50,863 nucleotides of DNA from Curvibacter sp. GWA2_63_95 (GCA_001795455.1 MGPB01000013.1:1-50863); one strand, 5' to 3'; counted from the stretch's first letter, positions 1-9,927 are shown. Notes: a model not told the origin generated them from the sequence alone. A program made the numbers and translations.

Positions 1-2346
1 AACGAATCGTTCTTCACGCAGTGCGAGGCCGAGGGCTTCCGCCGCATCACCTACTTCCTGGACCGCCCCGATGTGATGGCCATGTACACGGTGACCTTGC
101 GCGCCGACAAGGCCAAGTACCCGGTGCTGCTGTCCAACGGCAACCTGGTGGACAGCGGTGTGCTGGAAGATGGCCGCCACTACGCCAAGTGGGTGGACCC
201 CCACAAGAAGCCCAGCTACCTGTTTGCGCTGGTGGCCGGCCAACTGGTGGCGCGTGAGCAGCGCATCACCAGCCGCGCTGGCAAAGAGCATTTGCTGCAG
301 GTGTATGTGCGCCCCGGTGATCTGGACAAGACCGAACACGCCATGAACAGCCTGATGGCCAGCGTGGCCTGGGACGAGGCCCGCTTCGGCCTGCCGCTGG
401 ACCTGGAGCGCTTCATGATCGTCGCCACCAGCGACTTCAACATGGGCGCGATGGAGAACAAGGGCCTGAACATCTTCAACACCAAATACGTGTTGGCGAA
501 CCAGGCCACCGCCACCGATGCGGACTACGGCAACATCGAGAGCGTGGTGGGCCATGAGTACTTCCACAACTGGACCGGCAACCGCATCACCTGCCGCGAC
601 TGGTTCCAGCTGAGCCTGAAAGAAGGCCTGACCGTGTTCCGCGACCAGGAATTCAGCCAGGACCTGTGCGCCGAGCCCAGCGCCCGCGCCGTCAAGCGCA
701 TCGAAGACGTCCGTGTGTTGCGCACCGCCCAGTTCCCCGAAGATGCGGGCCCCATGGCCCACCCGGTGCGGCCTGACAGCTACATCGAGATCAACAATTT
801 CTACACCGTCACCATCTACGAAAAAGGTGCCGAAGTGGTCCGCATGATGCAGACCCTGACCAGCCGCGCCGGCTTTGCCAAGGGCATGGCGCTGTACTTC
901 GCGCGCTTTGACGGCCAGGCCGTGACCTGCGATGACTTTGCCCAAAGCATTGCCGACGCCAACCCCGGCTCCGCGCTGGCCAACTTGCTGCCCCAGTTCA
1001 AGCGCTGGTACAGCCAGGCCGGCACGCCCCGCCTGGCCACGCGTGGTGCGTATGACGCGGCGGCGCAGACCTACACGCTGCACTTCAGCCAGAGCTGTGC
1101 GCCCACACCGGGCCAAGTCGGCAAAGAGCCCTTTGTCATCCCCGTGAACCTGGGCCTGGTGGGTGCCAGCAGCGGCGCGGCCCTGCCCCTGCAGGTGCAA
1201 GGCAGCAGCGTGGCCGGTGCCGACAGCCACCTCTTTGTGCTGACCGAGGCCAGCCAGAGCATCACCTTCACCGGGGTGACCGAAGAGCCCGTGCCCTCCA
1301 TCCTGCGCGGCTTCTCGGCGCCCGTGGTGCTGGACTTTGACTACAGTGACGCCCAACTGCTCACCCTGCTGGCGAACGACCCTGACCCGTTCAACCGCTG
1401 GGAGGCCGGTCAACGCTTGGCGTTGCGCAGCGCTATCAATTCAATAGCTGCTGGCGCAGATACCACGGGGGCTACACCCCTCAACGATGCCTATATCGAT
1501 GCCATGCGCACCGTATTGCGCCACCCCACGCTGGACGCTGCGTTCAAGGAACTGGTACTGACCCTGCCCTCCGAGACCTACATCGCCGAGCAGCTGGACG
1601 TGGTGGACCCGCAGCGCATCCACGCCGTGCGCGAAGCCATGCGCCTGCAGCTGGCCATCGCCCTGCAGGCGGACTGGCAATGGGCCTACAGCGTGCACGA
1701 GAACAACGGCGCCTACCGCCCCGACCCGGTGTCCAGCGGCCGCCGCGCGCTGGCCGGCATGGCGCTCAGCTTCCTGTGCCTGGCTGCCATGCAGAGTGGC
1801 GATGAGGTCTGGCCCGGCAAGACGCTGCAGCGCTTCAAAGACGCCAGCAACATGACCGACCGCTTCAACGCCCTGCACGCCCTGGTGGGCAGCGGCCACG
1901 CACTCGCGTCGCCCGCCCTGGCCCGTTTCCACGCGCTGTTCAAAGACGAAGCCCTGGTGCTGGACAAATGGTTTGCCCTGCAAGCCGGTACCAGCGACCG
2001 CGGTGGCCAGGTGCTGCCCGCCGTGCGCCTGCTGCTGGCCCACCCGGACTTCAACATCCGCAACCCCAACCGTGCACGCAGCGTCATCTTCAGCTTCTGC
2101 AGCGCCAACCCCGGTGGTTTCCACCGGGCGGACGCGGCAGGTTATGTGTTCTGGGCCGAACGCGTGATGGAGCTGGACGGCATCAACCCCCAGGTGGCCG
2201 CCCGCCTGGCCCGCGCGCTGGACCGCTGGAAGAAGCTGGCCGAGCCCTACCGCAGCGCTGCACGTGAAGCACTGGTGCGTGTGGCCGCCAAGGCCGACCT
2301 CAGCAACGATGTGCGCGAGGTCGTGGACCGCGCGCTGGCGGACTGA
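1..2346 (+). CDS. pepN: Aminopeptidase N (M1 family), 5'-partial
   Basis: Zinc aminopeptidase that removes N-terminal residues from peptides in the cytoplasm. The frame is open from base 1, so the start lies outside the window; 781 residues are present, roughly 90-100 short of the usual ~870-890. The exopeptidase motif GAMEN is at 445-459 and the zinc motif HEYFH at 553-567, followed by the conserved [15 protein letters not shown] and the second zinc-ligand region [13 protein letters not shown]. The C-terminal helical domain is complete to a TGA at 2344-2346. A copy of the dispersed repeat (1432-1480) is read in frame inside the C-terminal part. fbp starts 23 bases downstream on the same strand, so the two may be cotranscribed. 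Confidence 0.97.
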   Translation, partial: NESFFTQCEAEGFRRITYFLDRPDVMAMYTVTLRADKAKYPVLLSNGNLVDSGVLEDGRHYAKWVDPHKKPSYLFALVAGQLVAREQRITSRAGKEHLLQVYVRPGDLDKTEHAMNSLMASVAWDEARFGLPLDLERFMIVATSDFNMGAMENKGLNIFNTKYVLANQATATDADYGNIESVVGHEYFHNWTGNRITCRDWFQLSLKEGLTVFRDQEFSQDLCAEPSARAVKRIEDVRVLRTAQFPEDAGPMAHPVRPDSYIEINNFYTVTIYEKGAEVVRMMQTLTSRAGFAKGMALYFARFDGQAVTCDDFAQSIADANPGSALANLLPQFKRWYSQAGTPRLATRGAYDAAAQTYTLHFSQSCAPTPGQVGKEPFVIPVNLGLVGASSGAALPLQVQGSSVAGADSHLFVLTEASQSITFTGVTEEPVPSILRGFSAPVVLDFDYSDAQLLTLLANDPDPFNRWEAGQRLALRSAINSIAAGADTTGATPLNDAYIDAMRTVLRHPTLDAAFKELVLTLPSETYIAEQLDVVDPQRIHAVREAMRLQLAIALQADWQWAYSVHENNGAYRPDPVSSGRRALAGMALSFLCLAAMQSGDEVWPGKTLQRFKDASNMTDRFNALHALVGSGHALASPALARFHALFKDEALVLDKWFALQAGTSDRGGQVLPAVRLLLAHPDFNIRNPNRARSVIFSFCSANPGGFHRADAAGYVFWAERVMELDGINPQVAARLARALDRWKKLAEPYRSAAREALVRVAAKADLSNDVREVVDRALAD
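1432..1480 (+). repeat. Dispersed Comamonadaceae-type repeat, copy a (inside pepN)
   Basis: Begins GCTATCAATTCAATAGCTG, continues with GGCGC and ends in CACGGGGGCTACACCC. It has the same block order as the other copies in the window. It is translated in frame in pepN in the phase GCT-ATC-AAT, which differs from the phase used in xdhA, xdhB and glycerate kinase. Confidence 0.7.
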
Positions 2347-2369
2347 TTTTTCAAACTTAGGACCTTTCC

Positions 2370-3401
2370 ATGACACAACGCATCTCGCTCACGCGCTACC
2401 TCATTGAGAAGCAGCGCGGCCACGAAGGCAAGGGCAGCGCCCCCGGCGCCATTCCACCCCAGCTGCGCCTGCTGCTGGAGGTGGTGGCCCGCGCCTGCAA
2501 AAGCATCAGCCTGGCCGTGACCAAGGGCGCCCTGGGCGGCGTGCTGGGTACGGCCGAAAGCGAAAACGTACAGGGTGAAATCCAGAAGAAACTGGACATC
2601 ATTGCCAACGAAGTGCTGATTGAAGCCAACGAGTGGGGCGGCCACCTGGCCGCCATGGCCAGCGAGGAAATGGAAGGCATCTACACCGTGCCCAACCGCT
2701 ACCCGCAGGGCGAATACCTGCTGATGTTTGACCCACTGGACGGCTCCAGCAACATCGACGTCAACGTGAGCATTGGCACCATCTTCAGTGTGCTGCTCAA
2801 GGCGCCCGAAGGCCCCAGCGTGAGCGAGCAAGACTTCCTGCAGCCCGGCACCCAGCAGGTGGCCGCGGGCTACTGCATCTACGGCCCGCAAACCACGTTG
2901 GTGCTGACCGTGGGCGACGGTGTGGCCATGTTCACGCTGGACCGCGAGCAGGGCTCGTTTGTGCTGACGCAAGAGAATGTGCGCGTGCCCGAGGACACCA
3001 AGGAATTCGCCATCAACATGAGCAATATGCGCCACTGGGATGCGCCGGTGAAACGCTACATCGACGAATGCCTGCAAGGCGCCGACGGCCCGCGCGGCAA
3101 GGACTTCAACATGCGCTGGATCGCCAGCATGGTGGCCGATGTGCACCGCATCCTGACCCGCGGCGGCGTGTTCATGTACCCCTGGGACAAGCGCGAACCC
3201 GAGAAGCCAGGCAAGCTGCGCCTGATGTATGAGGCCAACCCCATGGGCTGGCTCATCGAACAAGCGGGCGGTGCCGCCACCGATGGCAAACAACGCATTC
3301 TGGAGATCCAGCCCACCAAGCTGCACCAGCGTGTGGCCGTGTTCCTGGGATCGAAAAACGAGGTGGAGCGCGCCACCCGCTACCACTCGGAAGCGGCCTG
3401 A
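2370..3401 (+). CDS. fbp: Fructose-1,6-bisphosphatase class I
   Basis: Hydrolyses fructose-1,6-bisphosphate to fructose-6-phosphate in gluconeogenesis (and in the Calvin cycle where present). The protein has 343 residues, normal for class I. The metal and phosphate loop [12 protein letters not shown] starts at residue 121. Other family stretches are the N-terminal TLTRYL-type helix region (LTRYLIEKQ), NMSNMRHWD and the C-terminal [15 protein letters not shown] with TDG. ATG at 2370 is preceded by AGGA at about 2359-2362. The tRNA-Thr gene follows 37 bases after the stop. Confidence 0.97.
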   Translation: MTQRISLTRYLIEKQRGHEGKGSAPGAIPPQLRLLLEVVARACKSISLAVTKGALGGVLGTAESENVQGEIQKKLDIIANEVLIEANEWGGHLAAMASEEMEGIYTVPNRYPQGEYLLMFDPLDGSSNIDVNVSIGTIFSVLLKAPEGPSVSEQDFLQPGTQQVAAGYCIYGPQTTLVLTVGDGVAMFTLDREQGSFVLTQENVRVPEDTKEFAINMSNMRHWDAPVKRYIDECLQGADGPRGKDFNMRWIASMVADVHRILTRGGVFMYPWDKREPEKPGKLRLMYEANPMGWLIEQAGGAATDGKQRILEIQPTKLHQRVAVFLGSKNEVERATRYHSEAA

Positions 3402-3419
3402 TCACAAGAGGCATCCCGC

Positions 3420-3425
3420 TATAAT
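3420..3425 (+). promoter_or_regulatory. Probable -10 element of the tRNA-Thr promoter
   Basis: A perfect TATAAT lies 13 bases before the tRNA 5' end, followed by a GC-rich discriminator (TGCGGGC) typical of stable-RNA promoters. No strong -35 is visible at 17 bp spacing; CTGATC around 3398-3403 is the nearest candidate and overlaps the fbp stop codon. Confidence 0.6.
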
Positions 3426-3438
3426 TGCGGGCTTAGTT

Positions 3439-3514
3439 GCCGGTGTAGCTCAGTCGGTAGAGCAGCTCATTCGTAATGAGAAGGTCGGGTGTTCGATTCA
3501 TCTCTCCGGCACCA
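3439..3514 (+). tRNA. tRNA-Thr (anticodon CGT)
   Basis: 76 nt with encoded CCA. The D arm is TAGCTCAGTCGGTAGAGCA. The anticodon loop TTCGTAA gives CGT, which reads ACG. The T loop is TTCGATT. The acceptor stem GCCGGTG/CTCCGGC pairs except for a T:T opposition at the sixth pair. It is followed directly by a terminator hairpin. Confidence 0.95.
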
Positions 3515-3520
3515 AAATTG

Positions 3521-3553
3521 AAAGCCCCTCGCTGTTATGGCGAGGGGCTTTTG
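3521..3553 (+). terminator. Rho-independent terminator after tRNA-Thr
   Basis: An 11-bp perfect stem, AAAGCCCCTCG (3521-3531) with CGAGGGGCTTT (3541-3551), closes a 9-base loop and runs into Ts. It ends tRNA transcription just before the small membrane-protein gene. Confidence 0.85.
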
Positions 3554-3573
3554 CACAGAAAGGGGCTGATGTG

Positions 3574-3792
3574 ATGCGTGCCATATTTGGAATAGTGAGC
3601 CTGCTCATCGTGCTCGCCATCGTTGGCGTACTGGCCAAAAAGCAGCTGGGTGGCACGACTAGCGTGGCCCCAGGCGCTGCACCTGCCGCAAGCCCGCAGC
3701 AGCAGAGCCAGCAAATACAGCAGCAGATCCAACAAACGGTAGAGGGCACGCTGCAGCAGGCGCGGCCCATGCCGGAAGACGCCCCCAAGTAA
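3574..3792 (+). CDS. Small membrane-anchored Gln-rich hypothetical protein
   Basis: 72 residues. Residues 4-21 (IFGIVSLLIVLAIVGVLA) form one transmembrane segment followed by KK, then an Ala/Pro-rich stretch and a Gln-rich segment (QQQSQQIQQQIQQTV) that could form a short helix. ATG at 3574 is preceded by AAAGGGG at 3560-3565. The reading frame runs back through the tRNA, but the RBS and the membrane segment favour this start. It lies 12 bases before the ElyC/YdcF gene, so the two are probably cotranscribed. I do not recognise a function; an N-terminally anchored small envelope protein is the visible description. Confidence 0.75.
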   Translation: MRAIFGIVSLLIVLAIVGVLAKKQLGGTTSVAPGAAPAASPQQQSQQIQQQIQQTVEGTLQQARPMPEDAPK

Positions 3793-3804
3793 GCCCGACA
3801 CATC

Positions 3805-4575
3805 ATGTTCTTTGCGTCCAAAATTCTGGCCCTGATTACGCAGCCATTGGTGTGGGTATTCGCCCTCTTGCTGCTGAGCCTGCTGGTGCTGCGGCGCTGG
3901 CCGCGCGCTGGCCGGCGGCTGGTGGGCACCGCGCTGGCAATACTGGTGCTGACGGCATGGAAGCCGTTACCTGAAACCATCATCCGTGCACTGGAGAGCC
4001 GGTACCCCGAGATGGCGCCCAACGCCAAGCTGGAGGGTTATGCGGGCTTGGTGGTACTGGGAGGTGGCCTGGAGTCGGGCCGCGCGCAACTCGCCCATGT
4101 GCAGCCCATGCTGAACGAAGCCGCCGAGCGCATGACAGGCACGGTGGCGACACTGCGCCACAACCCGACGTTGCGGGTGCTGTTCACCGGGGGCGAAGGT
4201 GCGCTCATGGGCATTGGGCAATCAGAGGCCGAGCGCGCCAACATGTTTTTTGACAGCCTGGGAGTGAGCAGGCAGCAGGTGCAGTATGAGTCTGCCTCAC
4301 GCAACACCTACGAGAACGCAGTGCTGAGCGCCAAGCGGCCGGGCGTGGACCCGACACAGCGCTGGCTGCTGGTGACCTCGGCCTGGCACATGCCACGCTC
4401 CATGGCCACCTTCCAAAAAGCAGGCTGGAATGTGACGGCCTACCCGGTGGACTTTCGCACCGGAGATAGCAGCAACTGGCTGGAGTTCTCGATGGCGGGT
4501 GGCGCCGTGGAGTGGCAACTGGCGCTGCACGAGCTGGTGGGCCTGCTGGCCTACAAGCTCACCGGGCGCCTCTAG
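3805..4575 (+). CDS. YdcF/ElyC family (DUF218) inner-membrane protein
   Basis: 256 residues. Two hydrophobic segments at the N-terminus (about residues 3-30 and 41-56) precede a DUF218 domain. Family signatures are GLVVLGGGLESGR, a central LFTGGEG, ESASRNTYENA and WLLVTSAWHMPRSMATFQKAGW. ElyC-type members affect envelope and undecaprenyl-phosphate metabolism in enterobacteria; the exact substrate is not settled and cannot be read here. It sits 12 bases after the small membrane protein and converges with the CNNM/CorC-like gene. Confidence 0.85.
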   Translation: MFFASKILALITQPLVWVFALLLLSLLVLRRWPRAGRRLVGTALAILVLTAWKPLPETIIRALESRYPEMAPNAKLEGYAGLVVLGGGLESGRAQLAHVQPMLNEAAERMTGTVATLRHNPTLRVLFTGGEGALMGIGQSEAERANMFFDSLGVSRQQVQYESASRNTYENAVLSAKRPGVDPTQRWLLVTSAWHMPRSMATFQKAGWNVTAYPVDFRTGDSSNWLEFSMAGGAVEWQLALHELVGLLAYKLTGRL

Positions 4576-4587
4576 CCCGCGTGGCGC

Positions 4588-5889
4588 TTAGTCGTTGAGG
4601 GTGCGCCGGGCGTGCACCTTGTCGATGCGGCGACCTTCCAGGGCCACCACTTCAAACAGCCAGTGCGCGCAGACGATATTGGCGCCTTCTGCAGGTAGGT
4701 CGCCCGACACCGCCATGAGCAACCCCGCCAAGGTGTTGTAACGGCCGCGTTCTTCGTCGGGCAGGTCGTCTTCTATTTCCAGCCGGGCCTTGAGTTCGCT
4801 CAGGGGCATGAGGCCATCGAGCATCCAGGAGCCATCGTCTTGCTGCACGGCCCAGGCTTCGGCTTGTACATCGGGTTGCAGCTCGCCGGTGATGGCTTCC
4901 AGCAGGTCGTGCGGGGTGATGAGGCCTTGCACCACACCGTATTCGTCCACCACAAACACCATGCGCGCGGACTTGACGCGGAACTGCTCGATCAGCTCCA
5001 TGCCACTCAGAGTCTCGGGCACAAACACGGCAGGCTCCACCAAGGCAGCGATGGTGTAGGGATAACGCACACCGCGCTCCAGCAAACGCGCCACGCTGAC
5101 GACACCAGCTACATCGTCCAGGGAGCCACGGCACACGGGGTACCAGGAGTGCACCCCCTTGCCAGCGCTGCCGCTGGCCATTGACAGGGCTTGCTCTACC
5201 GTGGAGTCGGCGTCCAGCCAGGCGATGTCGGTGCGTGGCAGCATCATGGAGGTGAGGTGCCGGTCATCCAGACGGAAGACGTTGCGCACCATTTGGTGCT
5301 CGTGTTCTTCAATGATCCCGGCATCCACCCCCTCTTCCAGGCTGGCAGAGATTTCGGCCTCGGTCACCGCGCGGGTGTCCGTGGTGTCGATGCGCAGCAG
5401 CTTGAGCATGCCGTGCGTGCAGACCGAGAGCAGGCGCACAAAAGGTTTGGCACCGGTGGCCACCCAGGTCATGGGCAGGGCCACCACGCGGGCCACGGTT
5501 TCCGGGTAGAGCTGGCCAATCCGCTTGGGCACCAGCTCGCCAAACAGAATGGTGATGAAGGTGATGCCGGTGACCACAATGGCGGTGGCCGAGACTTCAG
5601 CCACGCGGTCGGACAGGGTGATCGTGGTTTGCAACCAGCCGGCCAGCTTGTCACTAAAAGCAGCCTCGCCCACGATGCCGTTGAGCATGCCAATGGAGGT
5701 GATGCCGACCTGCACGGATGACAAAAACTGGGTGGGGTTGTCCATCAGCGCCAGGGCCGCCTTGGCGCCCTTGTCGCCGGCCTCGGCCATGGTTTGCAGC
5801 CGCACTTTGCGACTGGCGGTGAGCGCCAGCTCGGACATGGCGAAAGCACCATTCAGCAAAGTCAGCACGATGATCAGCAAAAAATCCAT
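4588..5889 (-). CDS. HlyC/CorC (CNNM) family transporter, DUF21-CBS-CorC
   Basis: 433 residues. A DUF21 membrane domain (about 1-190, starting MDFLLIIVLTLLNGAFAMSE) is followed by two CBS domains (PRTDIAWLDAD..., FVVDEYGVVQGLITPHDLLEAITGEL) and a C-terminal CorC_HlyC domain. Members are linked to Mg2+/Co2+ efflux or membrane-damage tolerance; the old 'hemolysin' name is not supported by mechanism. I chose ATG at 5889 because the DUF21 motif begins there; the frame stays open much further upstream, but that part runs antisense to apaH and lacks domain character. Start codons of this gene and apaH are only 24 bp apart. Confidence 0.92.
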   Translation of the reverse strand: MDFLLIIVLTLLNGAFAMSELALTASRKVRLQTMAEAGDKGAKAALALMDNPTQFLSSVQVGITSIGMLNGIVGEAAFSDKLAGWLQTTITLSDRVAEVSATAIVVTGITFITILFGELVPKRIGQLYPETVARVVALPMTWVATGAKPFVRLLSVCTHGMLKLLRIDTTDTRAVTEAEISASLEEGVDAGIIEEHEHQMVRNVFRLDDRHLTSMMLPRTDIAWLDADSTVEQALSMASGSAGKGVHSWYPVCRGSLDDVAGVVSVARLLERGVRYPYTIAALVEPAVFVPETLSGMELIEQFRVKSARMVFVVDEYGVVQGLITPHDLLEAITGELQPDVQAEAWAVQQDDGSWMLDGLMPLSELKARLEIEDDLPDEERGRYNTLAGLLMAVSGDLPAEGANIVCAHWLFEVVALEGRRIDKVHARRTLND

Positions 5890-5913
5890 GGAACCCAAGC
5901 GAGAATGAACACC

Positions 5914-6771
5914 ATGGCAATGTACCTTATTGGCGATGTGCAGGGCTGCGACGCCGCCCTGGCGCAGCTCCTCCAGCGCATCGACTTCTCCCCCAGCCGC
6001 GACACGCTCTACCTGCTGGGCGACCTGGTGAACCGCGGACCGGATTCGGCCGGCGTGCTGCGCCGCCTGATGGGTTACGGCGCGTCCGCCCGCTGCCTGC
6101 TGGGCAACCACGACCTGCACCTGCTGGCCGTAGCCCACGGCGTGCGCAAGCCCAGCCGCCTGGACACACTGGACGCGCTGCTGGCCGCCCCCGACCGCCC
6201 CGCCCTGCTGGACTGGTTGCGCCAGCAGCGCATGGCGATGCACGAGCGCATTGGCAATTCAGAGCTATTAATGGTGCATGCCGGCGTACTGCCTGCGTGG
6301 ACAGCTATTAAAACCATAGCACTGGCAGCCGAAGTGGAAGCCGTGCTGCGTTCGGACAAAGCGGGCGCGTTTTTCCATGCCATGTATGGCAATGCCCCCG
6401 CACAGTGGAACGACGACCTGGAGGGCATTGAACGGCTGCGCGTGATCGTGAACGCGCTGACGCGCATGCGCTTTTGCACCCCCGAAGGCGCCATGGAGTT
6501 CGCCAGCTCTGGCCCGGCCGACCAGGCGCCCGCGGGTTACCTGCCTTGGTACGAGGCGCCGGGGCGCCAGACGGCCAATGTGGCAGTGGCGTTTGGCCAC
6601 TGGTCGACGCTGGGCTGGCTGGGCCGGCCCGATGTGTTGGCGCTGGATACCGGCTGCGTGTGGGGCGGTTGCCTGAGCGCGCTGCGGGTCGAGCCTGGCG
6701 CCGCAGGTGCCCCCTGGCGCACCGAACTACTGCAGGTGCACTGCGAACAATCACAAAAACCCGGGGAATAA
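5914..6771 (+). CDS. apaH: Symmetrical bis(5'-nucleosyl)-tetraphosphatase
   Basis: Cleaves Ap4A to two ADP; a calcineurin-like metallophosphoesterase. 285 residues from MAMYLIGDVQGCD. Metal motifs seen are GDVQGC, LLGDLVNRGP, GNHDLHLLA and, at the C-terminus, AFGHWSTLGW and LDTGCVWGG. Gln in place of His in GDVQG is common in this family. An alternative ATG at 5905 would add three residues; I prefer 5914 because family proteins begin two residues before YLIGD and a weak GCGAG lies about 10 bases upstream. Half of a dispersed repeat (6303-6320) is read in frame. The terminator at 6782-6808 follows. Confidence 0.95.
   Translation: MAMYLIGDVQGCDAALAQLLQRIDFSPSRDTLYLLGDLVNRGPDSAGVLRRLMGYGASARCLLGNHDLHLLAVAHGVRKPSRLDTLDALLAAPDRPALLDWLRQQRMAMHERIGNSELLMVHAGVLPAWTAIKTIALAAEVEAVLRSDKAGAFFHAMYGNAPAQWNDDLEGIERLRVIVNALTRMRFCTPEGAMEFASSGPADQAPAGYLPWYEAPGRQTANVAVAFGHWSTLGWLGRPDVLALDTGCVWGGCLSALRVEPGAAGAPWRTELLQVHCEQSQKPGE
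6303..6320 (-). repeat. Half copy of the dispersed repeat (inside apaH)
   Basis: Read on the minus strand this is GCTATGGTTTTAATAGCT, close to the first arm of the dispersed repeat (GCTATCAA...AATAGCTG). The remaining blocks are not clearly present. Confidence 0.45.
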
Positions 6772-6781
6772 ACCGGTCAAC

Positions 6782-6808
6782 AAAAACGGCGCACCAGGCG
6801 CCGTTTTT
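6782..6808. terminator. Bidirectional terminator between apaH and rhlE
   Basis: AAAAACGGCGC (6782-6792) pairs perfectly with GCGCCGTTTTT (6798-6808) around a 5-base loop. With A-tracts on one side and T-tracts on the other it can stop both convergent genes. Confidence 0.9.
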
Positions 6809-6830
6809 ATGATTGGAAACCTGACAAGCC

Positions 6831-8378
6831 TTATTCGGACTTGAACAGCGCTGCCACTTTGCGTTTGGGTTTGATGTTGGAAGAGATGCTGCGTGTGGCA
6901 GGGCGCGCAGATGCTTCCCACGACGGTGCGGCATCCGGTGCCGCACTGGGCTCGTAGGGCTTGTCAAAGAACGGGTCGCGCGAGACTTGCACCGGGCGGT
7001 TGTAGTCGTTGCGCGGGGCACGAGGCACACGCACCCGGTCACCATCATCACGCGGGCCACGGCCTTCGCCACGTCCGGCGCTGCGGCCGTTGTCGCTCAC
7101 CGCGCTGCCATCTTCGTGGTACATGCGGCGGCCATCGTTGATACGGCCTTGCTTGCGAATGTCGGGCTGCTCTTCTTCAAACTCCACCGCTTCGAGTTCA
7201 ATCTTGGTCTTGATCAGCTTCTCGATGTCGGCCATGAGGCGGGCATCGTTGCCGCCGCCCACAAAGGTCACGGCCAAGCCGGAAGCGCCGGCGCGCCCCG
7301 TACGGCCAATGCGGTGCACATAGTCTTCGGCGTTGAAAGGGATGTCGAAGTTGAACACTGCGGGCACATCCTTGATGTCCAGGCCGCGGGCGGCCACATC
7401 GGTACACACCAGCAAGTCCACTTCGCCCTTTTTGAAGGCTTCCAGCGCCTTGAGGCGCTCGTCCTGGCTCTTGTCGCCGTGCAGGGCAGCGGTCTTCAGG
7501 CCTTCACGCTCCAGAGAGCGCGCCAGGCGGGCACAACCCAGCTTGCTGTTCACAAACACAAAGGCCTGCTTCATGCCACGCTGTTTGAGGATCTGGTGCA
7601 GGGCGTGGCGCTTGTTGTCTTCGCCCACGCTGTAGAAGTGCTGCTCGACCGTAGACGCCGTGGCGTTGGAGCGTGCCACTTCGATGGTGACGGGGTTCTG
7701 CAGATAGCTGCTGGCCAGGCGCTTGATCTCGGGCGAGAAGGTGGCACTGAACAACAGCGTGGTGCGCTGCTTGGGCAGGTAGGACAGGATACGCTGCAGG
7801 TCTGGCAAAAAGCCGATATCCAGCATGCGGTCGGCTTCGTCCAGCACCACGTACTCGACCTGGTTGAGCACGGCATTTTTGGCTTCGATGTGGTCCAGCA
7901 GGCGGCCGGGGGTGGCCACCAGCACTTCCACGCCTTTTTTCAGCTCCAGGGTCTGGGGCTTCATGTCCATGCCGCCAAACACTACGGCACTGCGCAGGTT
8001 GGTGTGCTTGGCATACAGCTTGACCTGCTGGGCGACCTGGTCGGCCAATTCACGCGTGGGCAGCAGCACCAGCGCGCGCACGGGGTGGCGGGCGGGGGAC
8101 GTGGACGCGTTTTCGTGCTTCATCAGGCGGTGCAGCAGGGGCAGCGAGAAAGCGGCCGTTTTGCCAGTACCGGTCTGGGCGGCGCCCATCACGTCCTTGC
8201 CCGTAATCACCACAGGAATCGCCTGCGCCTGGATAGGCGTCATGAATTCGTAGCCCATGTCGGCCACGGCGCGCTTGAGCGGCTCGGCCAGCGCCAGGTC
8301 GGCGTAACGCATGGGCGGGGCTTCGGCGGGCGCAGTGGCGGCAGGCGCGGAAGCAGGGGATTGCAGTTCAGTAGTCAA
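6831..8378 (-). CDS. rhlE: DEAD-box ATP-dependent RNA helicase, RhlE type
   Basis: 515 residues. Q-motif region with F-less MRYADLALAEPL and GYEFMTPIQAQAIP, Walker A AQTGTGKT (67-74), PTRELADQ, DEAD (180-183), SAT (211-213), and the helicase C motifs HGDKSQDERLKALE, CTDVAARGLD and HRIGRTGRAG. A low-complexity, Arg/Gly/Asp-rich tail from about residue 415 is typical for RNA binding in RhlE/DeaD relatives. It acts in RNA remodelling (ribosome assembly, mRNA decay). It is transcribed alone, converging on apaH with a shared terminator. Confidence 0.93.
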   Translation of the reverse strand: MTTELQSPASAPAATAPAEAPPMRYADLALAEPLKRAVADMGYEFMTPIQAQAIPVVITGKDVMGAAQTGTGKTAAFSLPLLHRLMKHENASTSPARHPVRALVLLPTRELADQVAQQVKLYAKHTNLRSAVVFGGMDMKPQTLELKKGVEVLVATPGRLLDHIEAKNAVLNQVEYVVLDEADRMLDIGFLPDLQRILSYLPKQRTTLLFSATFSPEIKRLASSYLQNPVTIEVARSNATASTVEQHFYSVGEDNKRHALHQILKQRGMKQAFVFVNSKLGCARLARSLEREGLKTAALHGDKSQDERLKALEAFKKGEVDLLVCTDVAARGLDIKDVPAVFNFDIPFNAEDYVHRIGRTGRAGASGLAVTFVGGGNDARLMADIEKLIKTKIELEAVEFEEEQPDIRKQGRINDGRRMYHEDGSAVSDNGRSAGRGEGRGPRDDGDRVRVPRAPRNDYNRPVQVSRDPFFDKPYEPSAAPDAAPSWEASARPATRSISSNIKPKRKVAALFKSE

Positions 8379-8403
8379 TTCGGTCAGGCATAGCCAAAAA
8401 GGT

Positions 8404-8420
8404 GCTATCCATCCGATAGC
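8404..8420. repeat. GCTAT...ATAGC mini-hairpin, possible repeat half-site
   Basis: GCTATCCATCCGATAGC forms a 5-bp stem in the 87-base gap upstream of rhlE. It resembles the first arm of the dispersed repeat but with a 7-base rather than 8-base centre. The rest of this gap shows nothing else convincing. Confidence 0.3.
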
Positions 8421-8465
8421 GGGGGTGCCCCAAGACTCAGGGCAAACCCCGATTATCCCCTACTC

Positions 8466-9374
8466 CTATAAAGAGCGGGCCGAGAAGGTGTCGCAGGCCT
8501 TGACGCTGCCGGTTTTCAGGCCCTTGTCAAACCAGCGCTGGCGCTGGGCGCTGCTGCCATGGGTAAAGCTCTCGGGCACCACGGACTGGCCGCTGCCGCG
8601 CTGCAGGGCGTCGTCGCCAATCTTGGCGGCGGCATTCATGGCCTCGGCCACATCGCCGTCCTCCAGCAGTTGGCGCGCATTGTTGGCGTGGTGCGCCCAG
8701 ACACCGGCAAAGCAGTCGGCCTGCAACTCCAGGCGCACGCTCAGGGCGTTGCCCTCGGCTTTGCTGGCGCGGCCGCGGGCCTCTTGCACCTTTTCACTGA
8801 TGCCCAGCAGGTTCTGCACATGGTGGCCCACCTCATGGGCAATCACATAGGCCTGGGCAAAGTCGCCTGGCGCACCCAATTGCTTTTGCAGGGTTTCGTA
8901 AAAGCCCAGGTCGATATAGACCTTCTGGTCGGCCGGGCAGTAAAACGGGCCCATGGCGCTCTGGCCCTGGCCGCAGGCCGTGGAGGTGGCGCCGCGGAAC
9001 AGCACCAGCCGGGGTTGCTGGTAGTCCGCCCCGCCCTTTTTGAACACCTCGGTCCAAACGTCCTCCGTATCCGCCAGCACGGTGGAAACAAAGCGGGCCA
9101 TGCGGTCGTCGGCCGGCGGACGCTGCGCCGGAGCCTGCTGCACCATGGGTGCGGGGCCGCCCTCGCCGCTCAGCAGCCCCAGGATGGTGAGTGGATTGAT
9201 GCCCAGCGCCCAGCCACCCAAGAGCGCGACGACGAGGGTGCCCACGCCGAGTTTGCTGCCCAGCAGCGCGCCCAGCAAACCGCCCAGACCGCCGCCGCCA
9301 CCAAAGCCGCCACCGGATCCACCGCTGCGGCGGTCTTCGACGTTGTCAGATTCGCGATTGCCTTCCCATTTCAT
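8466..9374 (-). CDS. ypfJ: Neutral zinc metallopeptidase, YpfJ family
   Basis: 302 residues. The Gly-rich N-terminus (residues 18-41) is followed by a membrane segment (about 42-68, [20 protein letters not shown]), then a zincin domain with HEVGHH at 180-185. Cys134 and Cys146 lie in a family-typical TACGQ...FYCP segment. The DRMARFV and ADTEDVW stretches before the catalytic domain are family hallmarks. Physiological substrates are unknown. The ATG overlaps the stop of the deaminase gene upstream (ATGA at 9371-9374), so translation is probably coupled. Confidence 0.9.
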   Translation of the reverse strand: MKWEGNRESDNVEDRRSGGSGGGFGGGGGLGGLLGALLGSKLGVGTLVVALLGGWALGINPLTILGLLSGEGGPAPMVQQAPAQRPPADDRMARFVSTVLADTEDVWTEVFKKGGADYQQPRLVLFRGATSTACGQGQSAMGPFYCPADQKVYIDLGFYETLQKQLGAPGDFAQAYVIAHEVGHHVQNLLGISEKVQEARGRASKAEGNALSVRLELQADCFAGVWAHHANNARQLLEDGDVAEAMNAAAKIGDDALQRGSGQSVVPESFTHGSSAQRQRWFDKGLKTGSVKACDTFSARSL

Positions 9375-9907
9375 GGTGTGGATTTCCCTGGGGTGGAGGT
9401 TTCGATGAACTGGGCCAGCCCGGTGGACCAGTCGGCAGACGCGGGATGCAGGTCCTGCAGCGATGCGATCTCGACACCGGCATCGGCCAGCATTTTTTCG
9501 GACGCGCCGTTGATGCGCTCCTGGTGCGCCTTTTTGTCCAGATAAATCACGCGTTTGATGCCAACCTGGATGATGGACTGCACGCAGCGGGGGCAAGGGT
9601 ATTGGGTCGCGTAAATGGTGGAGCCATGCAGCGGCAGCGTGGTGCAGTTGAGGATGGCGTTTTGCTCGGCATGGACGATGTAGCTGTGGCGCGAGTTCAG
9701 CGGGTCGGTGTCGTCGTCCTGCCAATAGTGCGCGTCATCGTCGTTGCAGCCGCGCGGCAGGCCGTTGTAGCCCACACCGGAGATCTTGTTGTCCGGGCTC
9801 ACGATGCAGGCCCCGTTGCGCTTGCGTGCGTCCTTGGAGCGGCCCGATGCCAGCAACGCCACCCCCATGAACATGGAATGCCAGTGGATCAGGGAGTCGT
9901 TTTTCAT
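9371..9907 (-). CDS. dCMP/cytidine deaminase-family zinc enzyme
   Basis: 178 residues. It has the zinc signature HAE (79-81) and PCPRC (105-108). The surrounding [27 protein letters not shown] resembles dCMP deaminase and ComE-type proteins, so the likely reaction is dCMP to dUMP, but other cytidylate-like substrates are possible. It lies 20 bases after the MFS gene and overlaps ypfJ by 4 bases, giving an apparent three-gene minus-strand operon. Confidence 0.85.
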   Translation of the reverse strand: MKNDSLIHWHSMFMGVALLASGRSKDARKRNGACIVSPDNKISGVGYNGLPRGCNDDDAHYWQDDDTDPLNSRHSYIVHAEQNAILNCTTLPLHGSTIYATQYPCPRCVQSIIQVGIKRVIYLDKKAHQERINGASEKMLADAGVEIASLQDLHPASADWSTGLAQFIETSTPGKSTP

Positions 9908-9927
9908 AGCGCGTTGGAAGGTTGGGC

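Noticed and set aside
5890..6243. A possible 118-residue N-terminal extension of the CNNM/CorC-like protein.
   Set aside because: It runs antisense to apaH, has shadow-type composition, and the DUF21 domain starts exactly at 5889.
6987..8393. A 468-codon open frame antisense to the RNA helicase.
   Set aside because: Shadow of a GC-rich gene with all nine helicase motifs on the other strand.
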